Positions 8,274 through 16,994 are shown, counted from the stretch's first letter. The stretch: DNA of 64,000 bases from Pseudomonas sp. SDI (GCF_003105155.1 NZ_QETK01000008.1:1-64000), one strand, 5' to 3'. The notes: generated by a model not told the origin, from the letters alone. Numbers and translations: made by a program.

Positions 8274-9238
8274 CGCGCACCCCCGGCAAACAGCTCGGGA
8301 TGCAGCGCCGCCGCCAACTGCTCAATGGCCTCGGCATTATCCAGCGACGGCGTGACGGCGATGTACGGCAGCACCACAAAGCGCTGCTGGCGGATCGCTT
8401 CGACACTGCTCAGCGCCGGGTGGTCGAGCAGGAAGTCACGCTTGTGCTTCCACGAGGTCGGCCCGTAATCGACGATGACGATCACCTGCGGGTTGCGCTC
8501 GACCATGCTTTCCCAGTTGATCTGGGTCCAGCTGGCACCGACGTCGTCCATGATGTTCTGCCCGCCGGCCGCAGCGATCAGCGCCTGTGGCATGCCGAGT
8601 CGGCCGGAGGTGGTCGGGCGGTCTTCGCCACTGTCGTAGAGGAACACCCGCGGTGCTTGCCGCACCGTGCCGAGACGGTTGGCCACGGCGGCGACTCGCT
8701 GGCGCATGGCGGCGACCAGTGTTTGCGCACGCTCCTGCACGTCGAAAATCTGCCCGAGGTTGTCCAGGTCACGGTACAGGTCGTCGAGGCTAGCCTCGCG
8801 CTGGGCCATGATTCGCGAGCAGGACTCGCTCAGTTCGTAGACCGGGATGCCGAACGGCGCCAGGGTCTGCGGGGTGAGCGGGCCGCCGACGTGCATGCCG
8901 TAGCTCCAGCCGGCGAACAGGAAGTCGGCATCGACGTCGAGCAGGTTCTCTACCGAGGCATGGCGCGGCGCCAATTCCGGCAGGCCGGCGAGGGTTTTGC
9001 GCAGCGCCGGATCGAGGGTTTTCCAGCCACTGATGCCGGAGTAGCCGACCATGCGCTCGCGCAGGCCCAGGGCCAGCAGCATGCCGGTGAGGTTGACGTC
9101 GTGGCTCACCGCGCGTTGTGGTGGCTGCGCAAAGGTGACCGTGCGGTTGCAACTGGTGACTTCGAGTGGGTAGATGGTCGGCGCGGCGCTCAACGGCAGC
9201 GCGGCGAACAAGGTCAGGCAAGCCAGGTAACGCTTCAT
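8270..9238 (-). CDS. Periplasmic cobalamin/siderophore-binding protein (BtuF/FecB-like)
   Basis: A 322-aa solute-binding protein of the helical-backbone (BtuF/FecB) class. The signal peptide is MKRYLACLTLFAALPLSAA. The N-lobe strand carries RAVSHDVNLTGMLLALGL and GYSGISG, and the C-lobe has VFLYDSGEDRPTTSG and NPQVIVIVDYG, with a single long connecting helix between lobes. It delivers ligand to the permease encoded immediately downstream. Its start overlaps the ATPase stop by 4 bp, typical of translational coupling. Regulation should come from the cobalamin riboswitch at 12345-12530. A ferric-chelate ligand is the alternative. Confidence 0.88.
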   Translation of the reverse strand: MKRYLACLTLFAALPLSAAPTIYPLEVTSCNRTVTFAQPPQRAVSHDVNLTGMLLALGLRERMVGYSGISGWKTLDPALRKTLAGLPELAPRHASVENLLDVDADFLFAGWSYGMHVGGPLTPQTLAPFGIPVYELSESCSRIMAQREASLDDLYRDLDNLGQIFDVQERAQTLVAAMRQRVAAVANRLGTVRQAPRVFLYDSGEDRPTTSGRLGMPQALIAAAGGQNIMDDVGASWTQINWESMVERNPQVIVIVDYGPTSWKHKRDFLLDHPALSSVEAIRQQRFVVLPYIAVTPSLDNAEAIEQLAAALHPELFAGGAR

Positions 9239-10017
9239 GCGGGGCTGATCCAGGTAATCCGTGGGTGGTGCGCCAGCGGGTGTCGATCGACCAGCGCGCG
9301 AATGCCGAAGACCTGCTCCAAGCGTTGTTCGGTAAGCACCTCGGCCGGGGTGCCACTGGCGACGATGACGCCGCGTTCGAGAACGTAGAGCCGGTCGCAG
9401 AAGGCGGCGGCCAGGTTGAGATCGTGAAAGCTGGCGAGAATGCTCAGCCGGGCCTGGCGCAGATGCTGCAGCAGTGCCAGCTGATAACGCGGGTCGAGGT
9501 GGTTGGTCGGTTCGTCGAGAATCAGCAGCTGCGGCTGCTGGACCAGTGTGCGGGCCAGCAACACCCGCTGTTTCTCGCCGCCGGAGAGGCTGGCGAACGA
9601 CGTTTCGGCAAAGCCGCCCAGGCCGACCTGCCGCAAGGTCGCATCGATCAGCGCCAGGTCGGCCGCGCTGTCGCCATCGAACCAGCTCTGGTGTGGGGTG
9701 CGGCCCATGGCGACGACGTCGCTGACGGTCAGGCCGAATTCCTGGGGGAACTCTTGCAGCATCACCGCGATGCGCTGGGCTGCCCAGCGTGGCGACTGCG
9801 CCCAGATATCCGCGCCGCCGAGGCGGACCGTACCGCTATCCGGGCGATTGAAGCGATAGGCACAGCGCAACAGGCTGGTCTTGCCGCTGCCGTTGGCACC
9901 GATCAGGCCGACGAACTCGCCGGGCTCGACCCGCAGCTCGATATCGGCCAGTTGCCAGGGCTGGCCGTGGGTATCGGGCGGCGCCCAGCTGAGGTTGTCC
10001 AGGTGTAGGGTTGCCAT
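9235..10017 (-). CDS. ABC transporter ATP-binding protein (BtuD/FecE-like)
   Basis: A complete 260-aa ABC ATPase. Walker A is GANGSGKTS (residues 40-48), the Q-loop lies in VMLQEFPQEF, the signature is SLSGGEKQR, Walker B is LLILDEPTNHLD, and the H-loop histidine is in SILASFHDLNLAA. It energises import through the FecCD permease encoded two genes downstream. The gene follows the TonB receptor by 54 bp and overlaps the binding-protein gene by 4 bp. The order receptor - ATPase - binding protein - permease makes a full outer-to-inner-membrane uptake unit. Specificity for corrinoids is inferred from the riboswitch. Confidence 0.9.
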   Translation of the reverse strand: MATLHLDNLSWAPPDTHGQPWQLADIELRVEPGEFVGLIGANGSGKTSLLRCAYRFNRPDSGTVRLGGADIWAQSPRWAAQRIAVMLQEFPQEFGLTVSDVVAMGRTPHQSWFDGDSAADLALIDATLRQVGLGGFAETSFASLSGGEKQRVLLARTLVQQPQLLILDEPTNHLDPRYQLALLQHLRQARLSILASFHDLNLAAAFCDRLYVLERGVIVASGTPAEVLTEQRLEQVFGIRALVDRHPLAHHPRITWISPA

Positions 10018-10071
10018 ACTTGGTCGGTCTCCACTGCGGCGAGCGACGGACCGGGGGCCGTCGCTGCCTGG

Positions 10072-12225
10072 TCAGAAGCTGTAGTCGGCAGTCACGAAGA
10101 ACGAGCGCGGCTCGCCCATCAGCCACTGCTGGCCGCTGTTCTGCTGCGCCACGGCATAACGGCGGTCGAGCAGGTTGTTCAATTGCAGGCCGAGGCGTAC
10201 GTCGGGCACGACGTTCCAGTTGATGTTGGCGTCGAGCACGGTGTAGCCCGGCACGTCGATGGTGTTGGCGGTGTTGGCGTAGCGGGCGTCAACGTAACGC
10301 AGGCCCAGGCCGGCGTCCACGTCCTGGTTCAAGGCCTTGCCCAGCCACAGGTTGGCGGTACGCCGTGGGACATTGCTCGGGCGGTTGCCGGCACGCGAGA
10401 CCAACTGGCCATTGACGCTTTCGTTGAACTTGTCGTATTCGGCGCGTACCACCGAGGCGTTGGCCGAAACATGCCAGGCGTGGGCCAGGTCCAGTTCCAG
10501 GGTAGCTTCCAGTCCGTCTGCGGACTGCTGGCCGATCTGCTGGGCGAGGCGGGTGGCAGGGTCGCTGGTCAGCAGCTTCTTCTTGATGATGTGGTAGGCC
10601 GCCAGGGTCCATTCGCCACGGCCGTCCCAGAACATTTGCTTGAGACCGAACTCGGTCTGCTTGGCTTCGGTCAGGTCCATCTGCTGCTGGGCCGGGCTGA
10701 GGCTGATAAGGTTGTTCACGCCGTCTTCGCTGGTGGAGTACTGGCCGTACAGCGACAACTCCTCAGTCACTGCAAAGACCAGACCGGCACGCCAGTTGCC
10801 GCCGGCGAGGCTGCGGTCGGAGCGGCTATTGGCACGCTCGTCGGTGCGCTCGATATGATTCTGGTCGCGGCGGATGCCGGTCACCAGCGACCAGCGCTCA
10901 CTGAGTTGCAGGCGGTTCTCAGCGAACACGGCAAAGGTACGGGTGGTGCTGCCGGTGGTTGGCAACAGCGGCGACTGGCTCTTGAAGTCGCCGGGGGCCG
11001 GGCTCCACGGGTCGATAAAATCGCCACCGACGTCCTTGTACGGCGAGTTGCTGGCCACGTCGAAGCGGATCCGGTTGTATTCAGCACCGACCACCGTGCG
11101 GCTGTCGAGGCCGAACAGGGAATGGTTGAAGGTGAAGTTCTGGCGGTCGCCGATCTGTTCCTGGTTGTGCTTGATCTCCAGGTACTCGCCGCGCAGCAGC
11201 TGCTGAAGAGCGCTGTTCCAGCCAAAAGCTTCGGCGTTGCGCCAGTGGCGGCGGCTTTTGATGTAGTACAGCTGGTTGCTTGCGCTGACGCTGTCGCTCA
11301 GGGTCCAGTCAGTGTTCAGCCGGGTCCACTCGTCGTGGTAGTTCTGCACGGCGTCGCGCAGGTTGTAGTTCTTGTCGCGTAGGCTGTCGCGGTAGTGGCC
11401 GTCGATCAGCGGCGTGCCGTAATAGTTCATCGGCTCGGCGTCGCCGCGTTCGTGGGCGAGGGTGAAGCTCAGGTCGTCGCTGGCTTGCCAGCGCAGTGCC
11501 GCGCTCATGGCCAGGCTGCGCGATTCGCCGTGGTCGATCCAGCCGTTGTGGTGCTGCTGGTTGAGGGTCAACCGGTAGCTCAGGGTGTCGCTCAGCGAGC
11601 CGCCGCTGTCGAGGCCGACCTGCTGGCGGTCGTCAGAGCCGTAACCCAGGCGCAGGCGGTTACGGATGGCGCCTTCGAAGGGCTTTTTCGGCACCACGTT
11701 GATCACTGCCCCGGTGGCGCCTTCGCCATAGAGCACCGAGGCCGGGCCGCGAATCACGTCGATGCGTTCGACCATGAACGGGTCGACCGGGAAGGTCTGG
11801 GTGCCGGCACCGGTGTACAGCCGCGAGCCGTCGAACAGGGTCATCACCGAACTGTGGCCGGTAAAGCCGCGCGCCGACATCGAGGTGTTGCCATTCCCTG
11901 GCGAGGCCACGCTGGTGATGCCGGGCGAGCGGGTGACGGCGTCGAGGACGCTGAGGTTGTTGCGTTGCTCGATGGTCTGCCGGTCAATGCTGCTGATGCT
12001 GGCCGGGGTTTCCAGGGCCGAGAGGTTCAGCCGCGAACCGGCGGGGGTCGGCATGGCCAGGTCGATGTAGCCGGTTTGCTCGGCGACTTCGGACACGCTC
12101 GTGGCCGGTAGGGCCAGGCTTTGCTCATCGGCAGCGAAGGCCTGGGGCGCGAGGGCCAGGCAGGGGAGCAGGCCGAAACGTAGCGAACGGTTCGCTAGCG
12201 AATGGCGTTGGGAGATACGGGACAT
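10072..12225 (-). CDS. TonB-dependent outer-membrane receptor under cobalamin riboswitch control
   Basis: A 717-aa TonB-dependent receptor. An N-terminal signal (LPCLALAPQAFA, cleavage near residue 31) precedes a plug with SALETPASISSIDRQTIEQR, SARGFTGHSSVMTLFDGSR and VERIDVIRGPASVLYGEGATGAVINVVPK, then a 22-strand-type barrel ending in aromatic F (FFVTADYSF). The plug resembles siderophore (FhuA/FpvA-class) receptors more than E. coli BtuB. A cobalamin riboswitch lies in its leader, however, so it probably imports B12 or another corrinoid and is shut off when cobalamin is plentiful. A possible TonB-box-like stretch follows the signal but is not distinct. It is the first gene of the four-gene uptake operon. 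Confidence 0.88.
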   Translation of the reverse strand: MSRISQRHSLANRSLRFGLLPCLALAPQAFAADEQSLALPATSVSEVAEQTGYIDLAMPTPAGSRLNLSALETPASISSIDRQTIEQRNNLSVLDAVTRSPGITSVASPGNGNTSMSARGFTGHSSVMTLFDGSRLYTGAGTQTFPVDPFMVERIDVIRGPASVLYGEGATGAVINVVPKKPFEGAIRNRLRLGYGSDDRQQVGLDSGGSLSDTLSYRLTLNQQHHNGWIDHGESRSLAMSAALRWQASDDLSFTLAHERGDAEPMNYYGTPLIDGHYRDSLRDKNYNLRDAVQNYHDEWTRLNTDWTLSDSVSASNQLYYIKSRRHWRNAEAFGWNSALQQLLRGEYLEIKHNQEQIGDRQNFTFNHSLFGLDSRTVVGAEYNRIRFDVASNSPYKDVGGDFIDPWSPAPGDFKSQSPLLPTTGSTTRTFAVFAENRLQLSERWSLVTGIRRDQNHIERTDERANSRSDRSLAGGNWRAGLVFAVTEELSLYGQYSTSEDGVNNLISLSPAQQQMDLTEAKQTEFGLKQMFWDGRGEWTLAAYHIIKKKLLTSDPATRLAQQIGQQSADGLEATLELDLAHAWHVSANASVVRAEYDKFNESVNGQLVSRAGNRPSNVPRRTANLWLGKALNQDVDAGLGLRYVDARYANTANTIDVPGYTVLDANINWNVVPDVRLGLQLNNLLDRRYAVAQQNSGQQWLMGEPRSFFVTADYSF

Positions 12226-12344
12226 GCGATTCCAACCAATCAGGAATGAATGAATCCCGGGGGAATAAACGCATAGGAAATCGCGAGCGCAAAAAGGCCG
12301 CGACGACCGGCCTGCGCCCGCCCACCGCGGGTGTTGCCAAACAG

Positions 12345-12530
12345 AGGTTGCAGGCCGGTCTCCGGGCTTGCGAGGGTCATGAACACTTCACCTTCCCATG
12401 CACTTGCACAGTGGTATATCGAAGGGCTCGCTCGCTTACCGTTGCGGGGGCAGCGCCGGACTGATCACCAGGGGTGACGCACCGGCTTCCCGTTTAATCC
12501 CCTGCACGGCGGCAGGGGACACCTGAAACT
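12345..12530 (-). ncRNA. Cobalamin (AdoCbl-type) riboswitch
   Basis: Read on the minus strand, the conserved cobalamin aptamer elements appear in order. GGTGTCCCCTGC begins the 5' side, then GGGAAGCCGGTGCG, then the core GCGCTGCCCCCGCAACGGTA followed by AGCG, then the CCACTG B12-box region (about 12405-12415), GGGAAGGTGAAG, and a closing GCAAGCCCGGAGACCGGCC. The TonB receptor ATG is about 120 nt downstream. In this class ligand binding sequesters the ribosome-binding site or terminates transcription, repressing corrinoid uptake. The core match is strong; exact borders are approximate. Confidence 0.92.
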
Positions 12531-12640
12531 GGCGCGCATCTGACCACTTATGCGCGGGGGAGTCAATTCGGGGGAGTGAGCAGGGCAGAGGCACGCCCCT
12601 CTGTAGGCGCAGGTTTCTATAGCGGGCGTCCCCCAATCTG

Positions 12641-12850
12641 TTGACTGACCCTGATCCGATGAACAGCGGCAGGGCGCTGGTGCTGCTGGCCGAGGCCGGG
12701 CCGATTACCCTGAAGGACAAGAGCAACCCATACCTGGGCGGTGAAGCAGGTAGACCTGGCCTTCGTATTTGCCAACTATGCGCTGGAGGCGGGGATCGAC
12801 ACCAGGTGTGCGCTTCGCCGGAAGTGAAGGCATTCATCCTGAGCGGTTAA
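12641..12850 (+). pseudogene. Remnant of a MetQ/NlpA-type methionine-binding lipoprotein gene
   Basis: One frame reads DPMNSGRALVLLAEAGPITLKD, close to the MetQ segment PSNGGRALxLLxxAGLIxLKD. After about 12745 another frame reads VKQVDLAFVFANYALEAGID, matching the MetQ strand that ends NYALEAGL, and then SPEVKAFIL matches the extreme C-terminus. The pieces are in the correct order but separated by frameshifts and missing the segments between. This is a decayed, internally deleted copy. No start or signal peptide is present. Confidence 0.7.
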
Positions 12851-12883
12851 AAAGGTGAAATTACGCCAGGTTTCTGAGCCCCT

Positions 12884-12927
12884 ATGATAACTAAACTAAA
12901 TAGTCATTTAGTTTAGTTATCATTTTT
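12884..12927 (+). terminator. Perfect 18-bp AT-rich hairpin with T-run
   Basis: atgataactaaactaaat (12884-12901), a 4-nt loop agtc, and its exact reverse complement (12906-12923) are followed by tttt. The stem has few G/C pairs, so as an intrinsic terminator it would be weak for its length, but the T-run follows on the + strand. An operator or the end of an old mobile sequence is the alternative. It lies just after the metQ remnant. Confidence 0.5.
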
Positions 12928-13481
12928 AGTGATTAAAAAGAGGAGGATACCGCATCCAGAAACACTTCGCGCAGGGTTTGTTTCAGTCAGTCGATGATCC
13001 ACACAACAGCCTATGAGCAGCTCTTGGTTTGGGTGTGTTACCTGATTGGCTTCTAGAGCGACGGCAGCGTCGACACAGCAAACCAGGCTGCTGACGTCCG
13101 AGCAGCCTGGTGGCCAGGTCGATGCCCTGGCCACGCGGATCCAGGCGCAGGGCAATGTCGTCGCTCATGTCTGAAGCATTGGCTTTAACTTTTATATCCA
13201 AGCCACTGGGCATGGATCAGTCGACAGTTGGCCAGGTCGTGGCGTCGACTCAGCGGGCAAACTGGCGCGCATACCGGGAACACCTTGGGGCGAATCAGGC
13301 TTTAAACACTACTCAGATCGGCCTTGGTGATCTCGACGTCAGTAAATGGTGCGCTCGAGCAATTGCGTGCCGAGCCAGTCATCAAGGTTTTTCACTTGAA
13401 GGGCGTCGAGATCGTGGGTCAGATTCTGGTGTGAAATGTGCTGTAGGCGGATTCGATCTGCCATGTAGGAATATTCGCATA
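12928..13481. other. Gene-free decayed region left of the transposon
   Basis: I find no intact gene here. At about 13095-13168 the + strand reads GGQVDALATRIQAQGNVVAHV, which resembles the short-chain dehydrogenase segment before the DV motif (as in ALAAxIxAQG), then stops. It is probably a fragment of an SDR gene. The longest frames across the region lack ribosome-binding sites and family resemblance. Together with the metQ remnant this marks a decay zone that the transposon later entered. Confidence 0.4.
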
Positions 13482-13549
13482 ATGTATATTATGTTAAATA
13501 GGCTATACGAGTCCTTGAATGAGGTGGCTACCGATGAAACTGATTCAGT
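13482..13549 (+). pseudogene. 5' part of a small ORF interrupted by the transposon
   Basis: An ATG at 13482 (AGGA about 13467-13470) opens a frame reading MYIMLNRLYESLNEVATDE and on to DS at 13547. If the transposon and one copy of tcagt are removed, the frame continues without a stop through 59303-59417, giving a 60-codon ORF ending LVCVND. The insertion therefore splits a small open frame. No homolog is known to me and codon evidence is weak, so it may be chance. Confidence 0.35.
13545..13549. repeat. Left copy of the 5-bp target-site duplication (tcagt)
   Basis: tcagt lies directly before the TGT terminus at 13550 and recurs directly after the ACA terminus at 59297. A 5-bp duplication is characteristic of Tn7/Tn5053/Mu-type transposition. 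Confidence 0.9.
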
Positions 13550-13577
13550 TGTAACCGTTGCGAATCACGGACACTCC
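13550..13577 (+). repeat. Left terminal inverted repeat
   Basis: It begins tgtaaccgttgcgaatc and continues acggacactcc. It matches the reverse complement of 59270-59297 at 24 of 28 bases. The distal part includes the ggacact core shared with the internal repeats. Confidence 0.9.
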
Positions 13578-14300
13578 TACTCCTTAAACCCCCGCAACCC
13601 CCAGCCCATAAGGCCTCCAGCCTCTCGGGGTTGCTTCCGAACGCCAGCAAACCTCAGAAATGCGGACACTTCTACATCTGAGCGCCTTCCGCAAACCCTT
13701 GAATCCATTGGGTCTCGTCAAAAAACGCTCGTTTGAACCGTTGCTCCGATTTTCTGCGCTATCAGGACACTCGAGTAATCTACGGGATTTCCAGAACTAC
13801 CCCTGTAAGCGAGTAAATCCAACACCTCCAGGGTTTTTTGCACCTAATGCGGACACCTTCCTGCGCACACGGCGAACCCCATAATCAGGACACTTTCCGT
13901 ATTTTCAACGCTCAACGAGCCACAGTTCTCATCTGAAATACACGCGCCCTGTGGCCCCTAAAGCCCCGCAGCACCAAGCAGACAAACGCTCCAGGCCACG
14001 CGCTCCGGGCCTCACAGGAGTCCCCTCGATGTCGATCCTGGAATTCAGCTCCCTGGAAACCCCTAGTAGTAAAGCTTTCGCACAGCTCATCCACGAACGA
14101 CGCTCCGAGCCGTTTTCCTGCGAATACAACGATAATGCGGACACTTTCCAAAGCCCGCCCTGAGCAACCACCAGGCGGGATCCCCGATTCTGCTGCCTTT
14201 GGTGTTATTTGCGGTGAATGCGGACACTTTCCGAAATCAACCTGCCCGACAATAATGCGGACACTTTCGTATGAATAATTTTGTAATGCGGACACTTTCG
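13562..14300 (+). repeat. Left-end array of nine transposase-binding-type repeats
   Basis: Copies of the aatgcggacactttc family, all in the same orientation, lie at about 13562-13580 (inside the terminal repeat), 13658-13675, 13760-13775, 13845-13860, 13882-13900, 14133-14150, 14216-14233, 14253-14270 and 14284-14300. Those nearest the cargo are closest to consensus; the outer ones vary. No convincing gene occupies this stretch. Spacing is irregular, in contrast with the three left-end sites of Tn7. They are presumed binding sites for the DDE transposase. Confidence 0.85.
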
Positions 14301-14834
14301 GGAGCGAAATGGACATTGGAGTGATGAGGCGTATTTATACGTATATTGCCACTTCATGCGAGTGACTAAAGAGCCTTAAAGAGGCTTCCTTATCCTACAA
14401 ACAATATAAAGGAAAGTCGCATAGTTCCTTGGGCCTCGCACCCTAAGGTGGCACTGAAGCGAAAATAACAATATTCTTATAAACTGAAATTTATCTGAGC
14501 GACAAGGCATTGCCAATGCCTAACGCTGCCAGATGCAAATTGCTCAGATATGACGCAGCCAGGCAGATCCACAACTCCGATTAACTCTTAATGCGTTTCT
14601 TGCCATGTGTCAAGCAAGCATGATAGTCACTGACGGATGGAGTGGATGGGCGAAAATTTTACCGAGGTTGCGGCCGGCCAAACTTGGCGCTACTATCCGG
14701 CAATTCCCATTAACTATGGCCAGTCCATTGAAGTGAGTGATTGAAGCGGGCGGTGCAGGAGGTGAAAACTTCCTAAAACAGCCAGATTAGGAAGTTTCAA
14801 TTGCTGACCTCTACCGGCCTTTACGGTATGTAAG
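14301..14834. other. Gene-free AT-richer stretch between the left-end repeats and the recombinase gene
   Basis: No frame here has coding character. The only clear structure is the perfect inverted repeat at 14766-14797, listed separately. The sequence probably holds the recombinase promoter. Confidence 0.5.
14766..14797. promoter_or_regulatory. Perfect 11-bp inverted repeat upstream of the tyrosine recombinase gene
   Basis: aaacttcctaa (14766-14776) is separated by 10 nt from its exact reverse complement ttaggaagttt (14787-14797), 37 bp before the recombinase ATG. Arm length fits a tyrosine-recombinase core site, though the spacer is longer than the usual 6-8 bp. An autoregulatory operator is equally possible. 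Confidence 0.5.
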
Positions 14835-16142
14835 ATGACCTGCAATCCCCGGCCCATATTTGAATCTCATAGTGATTTCGTTGATCAAGATTTCACGGTA
14901 GGCCGGCCATTGATCGCCAGCGTAGCGCGATTTTTGGGAGGCTTTGCTCCCGAACTCAAAGCCATCCCAGGGTTCCTGGCCATAAGGGGCTATCTAAGGT
15001 GTTATGCCGACAACGCGCTCACATACAGCACGTACCGAGGCCACGTTGAGCGGCTATTTCTCTGGGCGCTGATCGTCCGCCAAAAGCCTGTGCACGAGTT
15101 GAAACGGCTTGATGCCGAAGCGTATCTTGAGTTTTGCAAGCACCCGCCAGCCGCTTGGGTTGGGCCAGTCGTTCGTAATCGGTTCATTTCAGAAAATGCT
15201 TTAAGTAGTGCTGATCAGCCACCGGGTCTGGAATTAGCGGCCAACCCCAAATGGAAGCCTTTCACACTGCGCGCCCCGAAACAAAATCGCGGCCTCAGTG
15301 AAAGTGTGGGGGACAATTCCTCGACCGACTATCATTCATCAACCGGTAGCATGAGCAATGTATTTAAGATTGCAAACGGCTTTTATGAATATCTAGTGGA
15401 AGAAGAAATCGCTAGTTCGAATCCGTTTCGCAAGGTTACTAAAAAGGGGCAGTACAGTTCATCTCAGCTAGAATCCAGTACTTCTCGGGCGTTAACTCCT
15501 TTGCAATGGGATTATGTGATTGATACTGCAGAATCCATGGCCGCTGCTGACCCAAGGAAACATGAGCGCACCCTATTTGTGCTCGTTACAATGTTCAGCA
15601 TGTACTTGCGTATATCGGACATCGTAGGGCGTACCAACTGGCAGCCCACTATGGGGGACTTTCGTCTAGATGCTGATGGAAATTGGTGGTTCCATGTTGT
15701 GGGTAAGGGCAATAAGTCCGCAAAAATTGCAGTGCGTGATGAGTATGTAACGAAGTATCTCACAAGGTACCGTACTTTCATTGGACTGAGTCCATTGCCT
15801 ATTTATCAGGAGAATACTCCACTCCTGAAAACGCTGAGCGGTCGTCCAGGCCTCTCGGATCGACAGGTGCGCGCCCTCCTCCAAACCATTTTTGACCAAG
15901 CGCTCGTCAGAATGCGTGAAGAAGGTCGTGAGCCTTATGAAATGGACAGCCTGCGCGTAGCATCATCGCACTGGCTACGTCATACCTCGGCCACCTTTGA
16001 TGCGCCGTTCAGAAACGCGAAGGATCTCCAGTATGACCTGAGGCATTCCAACCTGGCGACTACCCAGAACACTTACTATCACTCACATGATCAAGAGCGA
16101 GCGCGGTCGGTCAAGCACTTAGGAACGCGAGACAGAGGCTGA
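14835..16142 (+). CDS. Tyrosine recombinase/integrase
   Basis: A 435-aa tyrosine recombinase. An N-terminal SAM-like core-binding region (about residues 30-200, with YLRCYADNALTYSTYRGHVE) precedes the catalytic domain. The arginine is in MYLRISDIVG (about 260), the beta-hairpin lysine in VVGKGNKSAKI, the H-x-x-R box is SSHWLRHTSATF, and DLRHSNLATTQNTYYHSHDQ supplies the second histidine and nucleophilic tyrosine. All catalytic residues appear present. It is the leftmost gene of the transposon and points into the cargo. With no serine resolvase in the element, it could resolve cointegrates, possibly at 14766-14797. It could also be a cargo integrase left by an earlier island. No xis-like gene is adjacent. 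Confidence 0.9.
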   Translation: MTCNPRPIFESHSDFVDQDFTVGRPLIASVARFLGGFAPELKAIPGFLAIRGYLRCYADNALTYSTYRGHVERLFLWALIVRQKPVHELKRLDAEAYLEFCKHPPAAWVGPVVRNRFISENALSSADQPPGLELAANPKWKPFTLRAPKQNRGLSESVGDNSSTDYHSSTGSMSNVFKIANGFYEYLVEEEIASSNPFRKVTKKGQYSSSQLESSTSRALTPLQWDYVIDTAESMAAADPRKHERTLFVLVTMFSMYLRISDIVGRTNWQPTMGDFRLDADGNWWFHVVGKGNKSAKIAVRDEYVTKYLTRYRTFIGLSPLPIYQENTPLLKTLSGRPGLSDRQVRALLQTIFDQALVRMREEGREPYEMDSLRVASSHWLRHTSATFDAPFRNAKDLQYDLRHSNLATTQNTYYHSHDQERARSVKHLGTRDRG

Positions 16143-16994
16143 TGCTGCGCTGCCCTGCCCTGCCCTTCACCATCTTGATACTGCTAATCACAGCGTCAAC
16201 AGTAGTGCCCGGGCGTCTCCCTGCGTGAGCTTCAGCGTACCGGTAGCCGGGGCGGCGGAAAACAGCCTTAGCGTTGATACGTACCCTTGATGTCCGCCAA
16301 GCCCTGGCCCGCGATAGCATCGTGGGCAAAAGGGCCAATTCGAGATCACTTCTGATTGCGACCATGCTGGCAGAAGCTTTGCCATCAAGCGCTTTGAGTG
16401 GGTGAGACACCCAGCGCATCGATGCATCTCACTTCACGGAGGTCGTTCAGGACTTACCTGAAGTGCTGGAGTGCTATGGCAGTTAAGAGCTAACCGGCAG
16501 CGCTGAGCTGTTCTTGACCACTAGCATCTGTAGTTCCGTTTTAAGATTCTGCACACCCCTGATCTGCGCCAGGTGTTTGGCCTGAAATGCTCGGTAGGCC
16601 TTGAGATCCTGAGCGACAACGCGCAGGAGGAAATCGCAGTAACCTACCATCCCATTTCCGCCCGATGATGGAAAGCACCTGTAACGCTGCCCCCGAATGT
16701 GCGCCGCTCAGCTCCAGCGCAATGCTATTCGACTTAGGTCTAACATCAGATCTGAGTGCAGACATCTGTATTTACAAAAAGCCTACATAAGATCCCTATG
16801 CATACCGACGAATTACACGCGACGCATCTAGCCTAGGAACCTGCCCTGTAGTAGCTTTCGGCTATCACTCCAGATGTGCCTCCCCGCATGCTGCAAGACT
16901 ACCTCGATCGCGCCATTGCGGTCGCCCTGCTCTGGGGCGCGGGTTACAGGGCCCAGTGCTGGCAAGCCACTTTTTCATCCGATATGGATATCAA
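16143..16994. other. Remnant-rich gap before the giant ATPase gene
   Basis: This 850-bp stretch has no intact gene. It carries rearranged pieces of an Lrp-type regulator gene, listed separately. A short frame at about 16888 shows no family resemblance. The promoter for the six-gene cargo run starting at 16995 should lie near the right end; I could not identify clear -35/-10 boxes. Confidence 0.5.
16435..16660. pseudogene. Rearranged fragments of an Lrp/AsnC-family regulator gene
   Basis: On the + strand, EVVQDLPEVLECYGS ends at the TAA at 16483-16485 and matches the Lrp ligand-domain segment that normally precedes (A)GDYDFLL. On the minus strand, starting from about 16650, the frame reads YCDFLLRVVAQDLKAYRAFQ and continues through HLAQIRGVQNLKTELQMLVV to a stop at 16485, which is the rest of the same AsnC ligand-binding domain. 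Two consecutive parts of one domain now face opposite directions, so an inversion has broken the gene. Confidence 0.65.

Noticed and set aside
8300..10008. Long + strand frames opposite the ABC transporter genes
   Set aside because: GC-rich antisense shadows; the minus-strand genes have complete ABC and binding-protein motifs and overlapping starts and stops.
13562..14300. Direct repeats considered as a CRISPR array
   Set aside because: Repeats are about 15 bp, irregularly spaced, absent of uniform spacers, and occur also at the other end of the element; no cas genes are present. They are transposon end sites.
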